A stretch of 64,000 nucleotides of DNA, taken from Lachnospiraceae bacterium. GTDB taxonomy: Bacteria; Bacillota; Clostridia; Lachnospirales; Lachnospiraceae. Positions 26,815-36,592 of this stretch are shown in pieces. The notes beneath the pieces were generated by a model that searched no databases, was not told the origin of the DNA, and saw nothing but the letters and a program-made list of their open reading frames with translations. The position numbers were made by a program, and so were the translations under genes. Location: contig VSOC01000010.1 of the NCBI GenBank assembly GCA_009774615.1, positions 1-64,000 on the forward strand, given 5' to 3'. How positions within the stretch are numbered: the first letter of the stretch is position 1; every line of letters begins with the position of its first letter.

Positions 26815-28485
26815 CTATTCCTCCACAATCATAATTCCCGGCACAAGCTGTTTTTTTCGGGAAACAACCCCGGGAAGACTGACGATCTGTTCATTTTCGG
26901 TATCATTATCATTCTCCGTATCCAGATGGAAGGCTTTCACGATAAGCTGTTTTGCTCCTGTTCCTTCACATAACAACTCGGTCGATTCGGTCAGGATATT
27001 GGTCAGCATGAAAAACAGCATATCCATGCCGTGGGCTTTTATGGCTTCTTTAAGGTAGGGAAGCATACGTTCCTTTAATTCCTCAAGTTCTTCCACATTC
27101 ACCGAACTGATCTGACCTACGCCAAAGGTCAGCTTGCCCGCCTCAAACTGTTTAAAGTCCTGATAAAAAATTTCTTTATTGCTCTTGCCCTTAAGGTTGC
27201 TTGCCGCGGCAAACATCTTATTGGCATAGCTTTCCACTTCAATTTCGGCAATGGCCGCAAGTTCTAAGGCGGTCTGCTTATCTACGGCTGTACAGGTGGG
27301 TGAACGGAACAGCAAAGTATCGGAGATAATGGCGCTGCACAAAAGTCCGGCAATCTCCGGCTTCACCTCCACACCGGCCTCCTTATACATCTGATAGACA
27401 ATCGTCGCCGTACAGCCCAGCGGCTGGTTGCGGAAATACACCGGAGAGATCGTTTCCACCGCCCCAATCCGGTGATGATCGATAATTTCCTGAATATCCG
27501 CACCTTCAATACCGTCCACCGCCTGGCTCTTTTCGTTGTGATCCACAAGGATAACCCCTTTGCCGCGGGCCCCCAGAAGGTTTCTGCGGGAAATCATCCC
27601 CTTATAATGACCGTTTTTATTCAGAATGGGGAAGTCCCTGTGACGCTTGCTGGTCATCACCTCTTTGACATCATCAATAAAATCATCTTCATCAAAGGTG
27701 GTCAGATGCTCGGTTTTCATAAAATAGCTGATGGGCATACTCTGGTTAATCAGACGGGCAGCCGTATAGGTATCGTAGGGCGTGGTGATAATTACGCAGC
27801 CCCGCTCCTGTGCCATCTTGCGGATGGTTTTGGAAACCCCTGCCCCCTCGCAGACAATAATACAGCCTGCTTCCATCTCAATGGCACAAAGCTGGGATTC
27901 ATAGCGGTTTCCTAAAATTACCAGATCATGAGGTTCTATATAAAACTCCATCATATCCGGGTTTGCCGCGGCGATTAACACCTTTCCCTCGGAAAAATAG
28001 TCTTCTTCATCGCCCAGAAGCATCACACCCTCTAAGGTTTCCACAATATTGGAATACTGGGTGTGCGCCTTGGAGAGAATACTGCTGTCGTAGACATTCA
28101 TATAAGATTTTGTCAGATCCCCGACCGTAATCAGCCCTTCCAGAAGGCCGCTGTCCGTCACCGCAGCCAGGGTAACGACATTATCCTTCTGCATCAGGTT
28201 CCAGGCTTTTTTCAGGGAGATATTCTTCCACACCCCCGGCGTTTCCCGGATCTCGATATCCTTTACCTGGGTCTGTACGGTCTGTACCAGATCCGGCTTT
28301 TTCATATGAAAATAATCCAGCACAAACTGGGTTTCCGAATTCACTTTCCCAGCCCGGGCCGGCTCATAGATATTTCCTGTAGTCTTTTGTTTTAAATTGG
28401 CATAGCAAATCGCTGAACAGATAGAATCTGTATCCGGATTTTTATGACCAATAACCAGTGTCTTTCTCTTGTTCTTATCTGCCAT
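26815..28485 (-). CDS. CBS-domain family II inorganic pyrophosphatase
   Basis: 556 residues. Mn/Co-dependent DHH-family PPase with the regulatory insert. Catalytic motifs GHKNPDTDS (13-21), VDHN (314-317) and DHH (336-338), DHHA2 domain at the C-terminus. Between them: CBS (about 73-130), DRTGG (about 135-245), CBS (about 250-305). In characterised members the CBS pair binds adenine nucleotides and modulates activity. Hydrolyses pyrophosphate in the cytoplasm. Co-transcribed with the flavin reductase. Confidence 0.93.
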   Translation of the reverse strand: MADKNKRKTLVIGHKNPDTDSICSAICYANLKQKTTGNIYEPARAGKVNSETQFVLDYFHMKKPDLVQTVQTQVKDIEIRETPGVWKNISLKKAWNLMQKDNVVTLAAVTDSGLLEGLITVGDLTKSYMNVYDSSILSKAHTQYSNIVETLEGVMLLGDEEDYFSEGKVLIAAANPDMMEFYIEPHDLVILGNRYESQLCAIEMEAGCIIVCEGAGVSKTIRKMAQERGCVIITTPYDTYTAARLINQSMPISYFMKTEHLTTFDEDDFIDDVKEVMTSKRHRDFPILNKNGHYKGMISRRNLLGARGKGVILVDHNEKSQAVDGIEGADIQEIIDHHRIGAVETISPVYFRNQPLGCTATIVYQMYKEAGVEVKPEIAGLLCSAIISDTLLFRSPTCTAVDKQTALELAAIAEIEVESYANKMFAAASNLKGKSNKEIFYQDFKQFEAGKLTFGVGQISSVNVEELEELKERMLPYLKEAIKAHGMDMLFFMLTNILTESTELLCEGTGAKQLIVKAFHLDTENDNDTENEQIVSLPGVVSRKKQLVPGIMIVEE

Positions 28486-28516
28486 AAACTCCTCCCTGTC
28501 CGGCAGCGGTTATACT

Positions 28517-28542
28517 CCTGTTCACATGTTCTCAGCAGCAAC
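28517..28542. repeat. 26-bp intergenic palindrome, copy 6
   Basis: CCTGTTCACATG and TTCTCAGCAGCAAC halves, 32 bp upstream of the pyrophosphatase start. Confidence 0.65.
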
Positions 28543-28741
28543 CTTTCCACCGTATTGCTCTTCATTTGTTTACATATTATTCATAATTTATCTATGCACT
28601 GTTCATATTTATTTTTTATACTAATTGTATAGAAAGTTATAAAAAACTTTCTTTTAATTAGATAATTTGCACATAGATTTTTCATAATTACCCCGGTTGA
28701 ACAGCAGCCGGGGCTCCTCATTTTTATCGGGAAGATTTCTC

Positions 28742-28767
28742 GTTGCTGTAAACATGCAAACAGTAAC
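28742..28767. repeat. 26-bp intergenic palindrome, copy 7
   Basis: GTTGCTGTAAACA and TGCAAACAGTAAC halves, downstream of the nucleotidyltransferase gene. Opposite orientation to copy 8. Confidence 0.75.
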
Positions 28768-28813
28768 GATTTCTCTTCCCGATGTTTCATTTTAAGCACA
28801 TCTCCTATACGGC

Positions 28814-29734
28814 TCAGAACAGCTTCTCCGGATAAACCCCGTCCTGAACCAGTTGGCGGATGGACTCGATAACGGCTGCTTTATCCTCCTGATAGGTCAC
28901 GCCAAACCACTTATCTTTCGTATCAAGCACCTGTACAACCGCTTTTTTCTCCTGTACCATCTTATCGATAACCTTGGGCAGAAGATATTCGGCTTTAAGA
29001 TTCCCCTCCGGAATCTGGCGCAGGAACTCAGGGAAGCCTTTTTCCAGTTCCTCTAAAAATACAGGAGGAAGTCCCCACATATTCATCGAAACCATCTGTC
29101 CTTCATGAATTTCTACCGGAACGCCGTCCTCATTCTCCGCATAAAAACCGTCGGCCTTCCTCTCAATGGCAAACGTTTCTTCCACCTTCTTTAATATCCC
29201 GTCCGCAGCAACATCGCAGATACCCCGGGTTACGGAACCATTTTCGCTCAATGTGTTTTCCAGGGCAAAGCCCGCCATACATAAGGTCATGGGCTCTTTC
29301 GTTTCGTCCATATGCTCAACCATATAGTCATGAACCTTGCGGAATCCTTCTTTTCCGTAATAATCGTCTGCATTAATCACCAGAAACGGCTCATGCACCA
29401 GATCCTTTACCATAAGAATCGCATGGCCGGTTCCCCACGGCTTCTTCCTTCCCTCCGGTACCGAAAAGCCCTCCGGAAGCTTATCCAGTTCCTGATAAGC
29501 ATACTCCACCCGGGCAATCTTCTCAATCCGGTTTCCGATAATCTCCTTAAAATCCTTCTCCAAATCCCGGCGGATAATAAAGACAATCTTGGTAAATCCT
29601 GCTTCCAGGGCATCATGAATCGAATAATCCATGATAATCTCCCCGCTTGGGCCAACTGCTGCCAGCTGCTTAATCCCCCCGCCAAAACGACTGCCAATCC
29701 CCGCAGCCATAATTACTAATGTAGTATCCTTCAT
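28814..29734 (-). CDS. Sugar-phosphate nucleotidyltransferase family protein
   Basis: 306 residues. N-terminal NTP-transferase signature MAAGIGSRFGGGIKQLAAVGPSGE, then GTGHAILM and INADDYYG (metal-binding Asp pair). Likely activates a sugar phosphate with an NTP, but it has no adjacent partner and substrate is not predictable. AAGGAG lies 8 nt before ATG 29734; the longer upstream frame is rejected. Flanked on both sides by dispersed palindromes. Confidence 0.85.
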   Translation of the reverse strand: MKDTTLVIMAAGIGSRFGGGIKQLAAVGPSGEIIMDYSIHDALEAGFTKIVFIIRRDLEKDFKEIIGNRIEKIARVEYAYQELDKLPEGFSVPEGRKKPWGTGHAILMVKDLVHEPFLVINADDYYGKEGFRKVHDYMVEHMDETKEPMTLCMAGFALENTLSENGSVTRGICDVAADGILKKVEETFAIERKADGFYAENEDGVPVEIHEGQMVSMNMWGLPPVFLEELEKGFPEFLRQIPEGNLKAEYLLPKVIDKMVQEKKAVVQVLDTKDKWFGVTYQEDKAAVIESIRQLVQDGVYPEKLF

Positions 29735-29852
29735 CGCCCTTCTCCTTTTTTCATTCCATTTTCCTATCTTTTTGTCTTTAACCTCTTCTATTAGTGAGTA
29801 TAGCACAGAACGAAGCAAATAGCTATACCTTTTACGGAAGCCCTTCAGATTT

Positions 29853-29878
29853 GTTACTGTTCACATGTTCACAGCAAC
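29853..29878. repeat. 26-bp intergenic palindrome, copy 8
   Basis: Arms GTTACTGTTCACA and TGTTCACAGCAAC, the form I use as the family reference. It continues into AGGCAAAAA, which is shared with the double copy near 61 kb. Confidence 0.85.
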
Positions 29879-30007
29879 AGGCAAAAAATGAAAGTTTTGT
29901 GAACTGCCGTGAAAGCATTGTAATTCCTTGGAATCTCTGTATAATAAAAATATCTGCCGCAGAATATAGTCACAGGTAAACCGTTAAACAAGCAAAAGGA
30001 GAAAATC

Positions 30008-31021
30008 ATGCAGGAAACATCATTGGAATTATGGGGCAAACTTTACGAAACGGCAACCAGAATCAAGGAGCGAAAGCCCTGGGTGGAATTCTGGGAGATG
30101 GATTTAATCGGGATTCAGGAAGAAGAGGGAAAAAAACCGGTATTTTTTAATATCATCGGCCACGAAGCCAAAGAATACAGCATTGTCGCCTACGAAGGCT
30201 ATGAAGGGCTGAATGATTTTTTCCTTCTTTTGGATAAAGATAAGCTAAATCTTACTTCCGAATATGTCTTATTCAGCCAAACCTGTCTGGCTGCTTACTG
30301 GGGAAGCCGGGAAGAGATGTCCGAGGAACAGAGGCAGCTTATCAAAAACCTGGGCTATAAATATTACGGGAAGGATCAGTGGCTGTATTTTATGGCTCAC
30401 AGCAAAGGCCATTTCCCCGGTATGCTTGATGACGAAGAGGCCGCACGGATGACCAATTATCTGTCGCTGCTTGAAAAAGCGCTGGAATGCTGGGATAATG
30501 ACCCGGTTTCCGTAGATTTTGAACATGGCAATATCTACCTTTATTTTTATGACCAGACAAAAAAGCAGTGGATGGGCAAGGAACAAACCCTTCCGTTTAA
30601 CGAATACCAGATTTCCTACCTGGAATTAACCGATGAAAAACTGATGGATGAACTAAAAAACGCCCGCCGCGGCAATTACTGCCTGGAAGCAGAACTTTCC
30701 TTCAGCCATATGCTGGATAAAGAAAAGCCCCGCAGCCGCTCGATCAACCGTAAGATGTGTCTGATCGCCGATACCGAAAGCAAACGTATGCTGAAGGCCG
30801 ATTTAATGGAACAGGAAGCCCAGGCTGAGGAATGGCTGATTCAATACATTGTTGACTTCATCCTCGGTCAGGGTGCCCCGAAAGAAATCCGTGTCAGCAA
30901 CGGCATTGTGGCAGCTATATTAGAACAGGTCTGCCATCTGGCCGGAATTGCGATTACCCGAACCGAACAGCTTCCGGTCATCCGCAGCTTTCTTTCTTCT
31001 TTAGCATTAACCGAGAGTTGA
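30008..31021 (+). CDS. Uncharacterised protein (possibly DUF6930/DUF7309-like)
   Basis: 337 residues, no signal peptide or membrane segment. Acidic and Trp/Tyr-rich; opens with ELWGKLYETATRIKERKPW and contains FFNIIGHEAKEYSIVAYEG, resembling a domain family seen in Firmicute hypothetical proteins. I recognise no catalytic motif. AAAGGAG precedes the ATG. Stands alone between the nucleotidyltransferase and a convergent spore-coat-like gene; its terminator lies inside that gene. Confidence 0.6.
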   Translation: MQETSLELWGKLYETATRIKERKPWVEFWEMDLIGIQEEEGKKPVFFNIIGHEAKEYSIVAYEGYEGLNDFFLLLDKDKLNLTSEYVLFSQTCLAAYWGSREEMSEEQRQLIKNLGYKYYGKDQWLYFMAHSKGHFPGMLDDEEAARMTNYLSLLEKALECWDNDPVSVDFEHGNIYLYFYDQTKKQWMGKEQTLPFNEYQISYLELTDEKLMDELKNARRGNYCLEAELSFSHMLDKEKPRSRSINRKMCLIADTESKRMLKADLMEQEAQAEEWLIQYIVDFILGQGAPKEIRVSNGIVAAILEQVCHLAGIAITRTEQLPVIRSFLSSLALTES

Positions 31022-31053
31022 TTTTCAGCCTTTTTAGCCTTAATGATATAAAA

Positions 31054-32037
31054 TCACCCCTGAAGCAGCCGCAGGAACCCTCTGCGGCTTTCTTCCTGTG
31101 CTTCCAGACCGATAATCTTATCCATATTTCTCGCTGGTATCCACGCCTTATTTGCATTAAAATAATAATTAATCTGCTTCCAATATTTTTCCGGATATAA
31201 AAACAGATAGTACAGACATTTTCTTTCCTTTTCTCCAAGAGGAAGCACCTTTTCATAGGCGTTGAGCATATCCATTCCCAGAGAAAGACTCCATCCGTGT
31301 TTCTCCATTGCCTTGCGCATAAAGCGGTATAAGTCCTCCATCTGCAGCCCTAAGTGCATACGGTTGTACTCAATCACGGCAACATAGCCGCTGCCCATAA
31401 GGACATGATGCTGATCCAAGTCCCCGTGGCAAAGAAGCCTTGGCTCCTCGCCGCTTTTCCACAGACCGGCAATCCCCTGCGCCGCCTCACTGGCCTGCTC
31501 GAAAAATGCATTAAAGCTTTTCATCACACACAGTTCAAAATCCGATTTTTTCCGCTTTCCCCGGATAAATCCCCTTGCCCGCTTCAGTTCCCGGTTATGG
31601 CGCTCCATATCCTCCACAGCCAGGCGCGGCAGGATCGAACCCATGTTCCACTCCTTTAAAACCTCGATTTTCCGAAGTCTTTCGTGAAGACGGGCAATGG
31701 AGGATAAGGCTTCGCAGACCTCTTTTCCATCCTTTAAGCTGCATTCCCGATCCCCGTACCAGTCCTTTAAGACAAACCGTGTCCCGTCTTCGGAAGTGCT
31801 GACCAAGCTTCCTTCCCTGTTTCTGATATATTGATCCGTCTTAAGTCCGGTAAATCCCTGCAGCTGGCAGAGCACCTGATCCTCAAACTCCAGACGTTTT
31901 AATGTTCCCTGATATTCCTTCAGGCTTTTCATTCCCTGATCCGTTTCATATATCCAGACCCCGCGTCCTCTGCGCACGCCCCTGACCTGAAGCGCATACT
32001 GTTTTAATACCTCCTCATATTTATCATTCATCGTCAT
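31054..32037 (-). CDS. CotS-like spore-coat pseudokinase
   Basis: 327 residues. Overall pattern of the CotS/YutH spore proteins, which have an aminoglycoside-phosphotransferase fold. The catalytic loop reads HGDLDQHHV (204-212), keeping HGD but with His211 where the family Asn is expected. The metal motif (IDFD-type) reads IEYN (222-225). The N-lobe Lys could be K40 or K91. Catalysis is therefore doubtful. Start 32037 follows AAGGGGGAAG. Its 3' end contains the terminator of the convergent gene. Confidence 0.7.
   Translation of the reverse strand: MTMNDKYEEVLKQYALQVRGVRRGRGVWIYETDQGMKSLKEYQGTLKRLEFEDQVLCQLQGFTGLKTDQYIRNREGSLVSTSEDGTRFVLKDWYGDRECSLKDGKEVCEALSSIARLHERLRKIEVLKEWNMGSILPRLAVEDMERHNRELKRARGFIRGKRKKSDFELCVMKSFNAFFEQASEAAQGIAGLWKSGEEPRLLCHGDLDQHHVLMGSGYVAVIEYNRMHLGLQMEDLYRFMRKAMEKHGWSLSLGMDMLNAYEKVLPLGEKERKCLYYLFLYPEKYWKQINYYFNANKAWIPARNMDKIIGLEAQEESRRGFLRLLQG
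31067..31095 (+). terminator. Terminator of the 30-kb hypothetical gene
   Basis: AGCCGCAG (31067-31074) pairs perfectly with CTGCGGCT (31082-31089), followed by TTCTTCC. It lies within the coding 3' end of the convergent CotS-like gene, so both functions share the sequence. Confidence 0.65.
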
Positions 32038-32288
32038 GAATCTTCCCCCTTACCCTTCTATGTACTCCCAGTGTACGGACACGTTCCTTTTCCGCAAAAT
32101 GACGTATTATGAACATGCCGCCATCTGGCCATCCTGCGGCTGTCCGAAATCCGGATAAAAACCTTTGGCTGGTGCTCTTTTATGGCTACTTCCAAAGTAT
32201 GAACAGGCAGAGAAGAATATTCTGATCTTTTTTAGAAACTTTTTACTTTACTCAGTTTTTCTCTAAATTTTTACTTTGATAGAAATTC

Positions 32289-32318
32289 TTGTACAATCCC
32301 CCCTCTTTATGCTACAAT
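32289..32318 (+). promoter_or_regulatory. Probable rpoN promoter in a 378-bp spacer
   Basis: TTGTAC (32289-32294), 18-bp spacer, TACAAT (32313-32318), about 95 bp before the rpoN start. The rest of the spacer 32038-32415 is AT-rich and holds no gene that I can see. Confidence 0.45.
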
Positions 32319-32415
32319 ACATCTGTACATTTATTTTATTTTTACGAACTATCTACACAGATTTTTATAAAAAACACCTAAAAAGCGAAAGAAAAAGAAA
32401 GGAGATGCACATTTT

Positions 32416-33819
32416 ATGGAACTGACAACGACCCAGCAGCAGCGCCAGCTCCTGTCCCAGCAAATGATACAGTCCGCAGGAATCCTCCAGATGACGGCCC
32501 AGGAACTTACCACCTACCTTCAGGAAATGGCCCTGGAAAACCCGGTTATGGAAATTCATGAATCCTCTGCGTCCAGAGAAAACCCGGACTTTACCTCCTG
32601 CCTCCATCAGCGTTCGGTAGAAGAATATCAGTGGCTGAGTGCCTCTGACGAATCCAACCGCTATTTCTACGAACAGCAGGCGCAGGACGGCGAAAATCCG
32701 ATTACCTGGAAGTTTCGCAAAACCAACCAGCCGCAGACCCTGGCGGATGCGCTCTGGGAACAGCTTGTTTCTATCCCCTTCCGCTCCAAGGATGCAAAAA
32801 CGCTCAAATACATGCTGGCTTCCCTGGATTCCTGGGGTTATCTGCGGGAACCATTAGACCAAATCGGCAAAAAATTTGATCAGCCCGAGGATCGGATGGA
32901 ACTCCTTCTGTCCGTTCTCCAGGCGTTAGACCCGCCCGGTGTGGGGGCAAGGAGTATTTCCGAATGCCTTTTGCTCCAGCTTAAGCGTCAGACGGAATGC
33001 CCCAGCCAGTTAGAATTCATCATCACGGAATGCCTGGATCTCTTAGCGAAAAACCAGATTCCCGCCATAGCAAAAAAAGCAGGAGTTTCCGTAAAGGAAG
33101 CTTCCCGCCTCTGTCAGATTATCCGCAGCTTAAACCCCAAGCCGGGCGCTGCTTATTCCAATGAAGATATCTCCCGCTACATCCAGCCGGACATCCTTAT
33201 CAAGCAAAAACACGGCGAATGTACGGTTACTCTGAACGATTCGCTTTACCCGCAGCTTTCCATCAACCAGTACTACCGGCAGCTTTCTAAAACAGCCGAA
33301 GAAGATGTCCGGAAATATCTGCTGGAAAAAATACGTCAGGTGGACTGGATACGCACCTGCATTGCCCAGAGAAATGATACGCTTTTCCGCACAGCCTCGG
33401 CAATAGCCGAACACCAGAAAGACTTTTTTTTACAAGGAAGCCGTGCGCTTAAACCCCTGCGGCTTTCCGATATCGCAGACAGCTTAGGGCTTCATGAATC
33501 CACAGTAAGCCGTGCCGTCCGCAATAAATATTTACAGTGCAGCCACGGCATATTCCCCTTAAACTACTTTTTCTCCGGCAGCCTGTCCTCGCCCAAAGAC
33601 AGTGTTTCCTCCTCCGGCAAAGAAGCTGTTTCTGCCGAAGCCGCCAAAACGGCTCTGCGCAGGCTGATTGAACAGGAGGATAAGGAAAAACCCTGGAGCG
33701 ACCGGATATTATCCGAAAAACTTGAAGCCCTTGGCGTGCCGATTTCCCGGCGCACCGTAGCCAAGTACCGTGAAAGCCTGGGAATACCCGATGCCAGCAA
33801 AAGAAAAAGCTACAGTTAA
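32416..33819 (+). CDS. rpoN: RNA polymerase sigma-54 factor
   Basis: 467 residues. N-terminal Gln-rich activator-interacting region (TTTQQQRQLLSQQMIQSAGILQM, Region I), core-binding domain, then the DNA-binding HTH (LRLSDIADSLGLHESTVSRAVRNKYLQC) and the RpoN box RRTVAKYRE (445-453), which reads the -24 element. Needs an AAA+ enhancer-binding activator; none is in the window. AAGGAG precedes ATG 32416. Confidence 0.95.
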   Translation: MELTTTQQQRQLLSQQMIQSAGILQMTAQELTTYLQEMALENPVMEIHESSASRENPDFTSCLHQRSVEEYQWLSASDESNRYFYEQQAQDGENPITWKFRKTNQPQTLADALWEQLVSIPFRSKDAKTLKYMLASLDSWGYLREPLDQIGKKFDQPEDRMELLLSVLQALDPPGVGARSISECLLLQLKRQTECPSQLEFIITECLDLLAKNQIPAIAKKAGVSVKEASRLCQIIRSLNPKPGAAYSNEDISRYIQPDILIKQKHGECTVTLNDSLYPQLSINQYYRQLSKTAEEDVRKYLLEKIRQVDWIRTCIAQRNDTLFRTASAIAEHQKDFFLQGSRALKPLRLSDIADSLGLHESTVSRAVRNKYLQCSHGIFPLNYFFSGSLSSPKDSVSSSGKEAVSAEAAKTALRRLIEQEDKEKPWSDRILSEKLEALGVPISRRTVAKYRESLGIPDASKRKSYS

Positions 33820-33836
33820 ACGCCGCCGGCATTTAT

Positions 33837-33862
33837 GCTGTCGTTCATACGTTCGCAGCAGC
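33837..33862. repeat. 26-bp intergenic palindrome, copy 9
   Basis: GCTGTCGTTCATA and CGTTCGCAGCAGC halves, 18 bp past the rpoN stop in the gap to the convergent cca gene. Confidence 0.7.
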
Positions 33863-33885
33863 GTGCAGGAAACGACGCTATTCTC

Positions 33886-35076
33886 TCATCCCTGTTCCGG
33901 AAATACCCGCCGCAGCAAAACATCTTTCCTATTTTGCTCCGGATGTTCCAAAACCTCGTCCAGAAGCCCGGAAAGCACGGTTCCGACCTGTTTTCCGGGC
34001 CTCATGCCGCAGTTTAGTAAATCCTTCCCCGTCACAGCCAGATCTTTGAGATAAATACAGTCCCCCGCCTGCCGAATCTGTCCGGTTAATTCTTTAAGGC
34101 GTTCTGTCCCGGAACAGCCCAGGCAAGTCCGAAGACATAAAAGCCGGTCGAACAGTTCCGGTTCCATCTGGCTCATTGTCCGGCGAATCTCAGCCTTATC
34201 TTCTGCAATTTCCCGGTGTATCCACTGCGTCAGCACCGCGGCGGCATCAATCGTTGCATTATCCATCTTTAAGTCCTTCAGCACCGAAATCACCGCTTCC
34301 CGGTCTTCATTCTTTAAAAATGCCGACCAGCGAACCGCTTTTTCTTCGGGAAGGGACGATGGGATGCAGAGATTTTTAATGTCAGCCCGATGAAACGCCG
34401 CCGACACATAGGGACTGATCCCCAGATCATAAACCTCGCGTATCTGTTCCGGATGGGGGGATAAAAGAAGCTTGGTCAGTTCCACCTGAACCCGTTCCCT
34501 GCTGACCTTCATCAGATTAGGCGCAATCTTTTCAATCGCCGCCCGGGTCTTTTCTTCAATAACAAAACCAAGCTGCGCAGAAAACCTTATCGCCCGCAGA
34601 ATCCGAAGCGCATCCTCCGTAAAGCGATCCACAGGATTTCCAACACAGCAGATTACCCCTCTCTGCAGATCCTCCATACCGCCGAAAATATCGACAATCC
34701 CGGTTTCATGACGGTAAGCCATCGCATTGACCGTAAAGTCCCGGCGGCAGAGATCTTCTTTTAAATCCGAAGTAAACGCCACGGACTTCGGGTGCCGCCC
34801 GTCTTCATATTCGCCGTCAATGCGGTAGGTCGTTACCTCATAGCCCACATGGTTTTTCATCACCGTCACTGTCCCGTGAAGAATCCCGGTATCGACGGTT
34901 CGGCGAAAAATTTCCTTTACCTGAAACGGAGAAGCCGAAGTTGTAATATCCCAGTCCCCCGGCTCCCGCCCCAAAAGGCTGTCGCGGACACAGCCGCCCA
35001 CGGCATAGGCTTCATATCCACAACTGGTTAATGTTTCGATAATTTCCTCTACTGCCTGCGGGACAGCAATCCTCAT
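33886..35076 (-). CDS. cca: CCA tRNA nucleotidyltransferase
   Basis: 396 residues, class II polymerase-beta fold. AVGGCVRDSLLG (25-36), catalytic DWD (41-43), RRDFTVNAMAY, and DRFTEDALRILRAIRF. Adds or repairs the 3' CCA of tRNAs. The one tRNA in this window (tRNA-Tyr) lacks an encoded CCA, so the enzyme is needed. Might instead be a CC- or A-adding variant, since these cannot be told apart by eye. Confidence 0.92.
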   Translation of the reverse strand: MRIAVPQAVEEIIETLTSCGYEAYAVGGCVRDSLLGREPGDWDITTSASPFQVKEIFRRTVDTGILHGTVTVMKNHVGYEVTTYRIDGEYEDGRHPKSVAFTSDLKEDLCRRDFTVNAMAYRHETGIVDIFGGMEDLQRGVICCVGNPVDRFTEDALRILRAIRFSAQLGFVIEEKTRAAIEKIAPNLMKVSRERVQVELTKLLLSPHPEQIREVYDLGISPYVSAAFHRADIKNLCIPSSLPEEKAVRWSAFLKNEDREAVISVLKDLKMDNATIDAAAVLTQWIHREIAEDKAEIRRTMSQMEPELFDRLLCLRTCLGCSGTERLKELTGQIRQAGDCIYLKDLAVTGKDLLNCGMRPGKQVGTVLSGLLDEVLEHPEQNRKDVLLRRVFPEQG

Positions 35077-35103
35077 AAGCTTTCCTCCCGATGATTACGA
35101 TGA

Positions 35104-36537
35104 TTAATAAGCCTTGCCCCAGTAAACCATCTTCTTTGCCGGCTTCCCGCAGCACACACAGGTCGCGGCAATCTCTTCCTGCTCAAACGGCATACAGCGG
35201 GAGGTTGCTCCTGCCTCCTCTTTAATCTTCTCCTCGCAGGTCAGATCTCCGCACCACATCGCCTTAACAAAGCCCGGCTTTTCATTCACTGTCTTTACAA
35301 AGCTGTCCCAGTCCGCAGCAATATAGGTGTGCGAATCCCTGTGTGCCTTTGCCCTTTCAAGCATATCGTTCTGAATAACATCCAGCATCCTGCCAACCTC
35401 TTCTTCCAGATGCTCCAGAGATACCATCGTCTTTTCATGTGTATCCCGGCGCACAAGCACAGCCTGGTTCGCTTCCATATCCTTCGGCCCGATTTCCACA
35501 CGAAGCGGAATTCCCCGCATCTCACACTCGCTGAACTTCCATCCCGGACTCTTCTCAGAATCGTCAACCTTAACGCTGAACGCAGACAGTCTTTCCTTCA
35601 GTTCCCATGCCTTATCCAGCACGCCTTCCTTCTGCTGCTGGATCGGAATAATAATCACCTGCGTCGGCGAAATCCTCGGCGGCAGCACCAGGCCGTTATC
35701 GTCGCCGTGCACCATAATCAGCGCACCGATAATTCGGGTAGAAAGCCCCCAGGAAGTCTGATGAACATACTTTAAAGTATTGTCCTTATCGGCAAACTGA
35801 ATTTCAAAAGCCCTGGCAAATCCGTCGCCGAAGTTATGGCTGGTGCCGGACTGAAGAGCCTTTCCGTCGTGCATCAGCGCTTCGATTGTGTAGGTAGATT
35901 CTGCACCGGCAAACTTCTCCTTATCTGTCTTCTGTCCCTTAATTACCGGAATCGCCAGAACCTCCTCGCAGAAATCCGCATAGACGTTTAACATCTGGAT
36001 GGTTCTCTCCTCGGCTTCCCGGGCAGTTGCATGGGCGGTATGACCCTCCTGCCATAAAAACTCCCGGGAGCGGAGGAAGGGCCTGGTTGTCTTTTCCCAG
36101 CGGACAACCGAACACCACTGATTGTACACCCTGGGCAGATCGCGGTAGGAATGAATATCCCCGGCATAAAAATCACAGAACAGTGTTTCCGAGGTCGGCC
36201 TTACACAGAGCCTCTCCTGAAGGGGTTCTAAGCCGCCGTGTGTTACCCAGGCAACCTCCGGCGCAAACCCTTCCACATGATCCTTTTCTTTCTGTAAAAG
36301 TCCCTCCGGAATAAACATGGGCATGCAGACATTCTGTACCCCGACTTCTTTAAATCGGCGATCCAGTTCATGCTGAATATTCTCCCAGATAGCATAACCC
36401 GCAGGCTTAATCACCATACAGCCCTTTACGCTTGCATAGTCGCATAACTCCGCCTTTTTTACCACATCCGTATACCACTGGGCAAAATCCACATCCATGG
36501 ATGTAATTGCCTCCACCATCTTCTTTTCCTTTGCCAT
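35104..36537 (-). CDS. proS: Prolyl-tRNA synthetase (short, archaeal/eukaryotic type)
   Basis: 477 residues, ProS type 3 without the editing insertion. Class II motif elements: [29 protein letters not shown] (motif 2 region), [16 protein letters not shown], and a C-terminal zinc-type domain with [20 protein letters not shown] ending in the conserved Tyr. Start 36537 ([14 protein letters not shown]) has AAGGAAG upstream. 55 bp after the EIIA stop, with no T-box in between, so it is read from an upstream promoter or a short internal one. Confidence 0.94.
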   Translation of the reverse strand: MAKEKKMVEAITSMDVDFAQWYTDVVKKAELCDYASVKGCMVIKPAGYAIWENIQHELDRRFKEVGVQNVCMPMFIPEGLLQKEKDHVEGFAPEVAWVTHGGLEPLQERLCVRPTSETLFCDFYAGDIHSYRDLPRVYNQWCSVVRWEKTTRPFLRSREFLWQEGHTAHATAREAEERTIQMLNVYADFCEEVLAIPVIKGQKTDKEKFAGAESTYTIEALMHDGKALQSGTSHNFGDGFARAFEIQFADKDNTLKYVHQTSWGLSTRIIGALIMVHGDDNGLVLPPRISPTQVIIIPIQQQKEGVLDKAWELKERLSAFSVKVDDSEKSPGWKFSECEMRGIPLRVEIGPKDMEANQAVLVRRDTHEKTMVSLEHLEEEVGRMLDVIQNDMLERAKAHRDSHTYIAADWDSFVKTVNEKPGFVKAMWCGDLTCEEKIKEEAGATSRCMPFEQEEIAATCVCCGKPAKKMVYWGKAY

Positions 36538-36592
36538 AATCTGTCTTCCTTTCTGATTTTGTACTCTCTTGTCCCATTCTTTTATTTTATCC

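Larger units (their letters stand above)
28486..28813. other. Gene-free spacer with two dispersed palindromes
   Basis: 328 bp. Holds palindrome copies 6 and 7, an AAAGTT/AACTTT inverted repeat near 28632-28652, and AT-rich DNA likely containing the pyrophosphatase promoter. No gene seen. Confidence 0.5.

Noticed and set aside
32038..32415. Sigma-54 promoter (TGGC...GC) near 32125
   Set aside because: The -12 element lacks the TT before GC; the sigma-A match nearer the gene is better.
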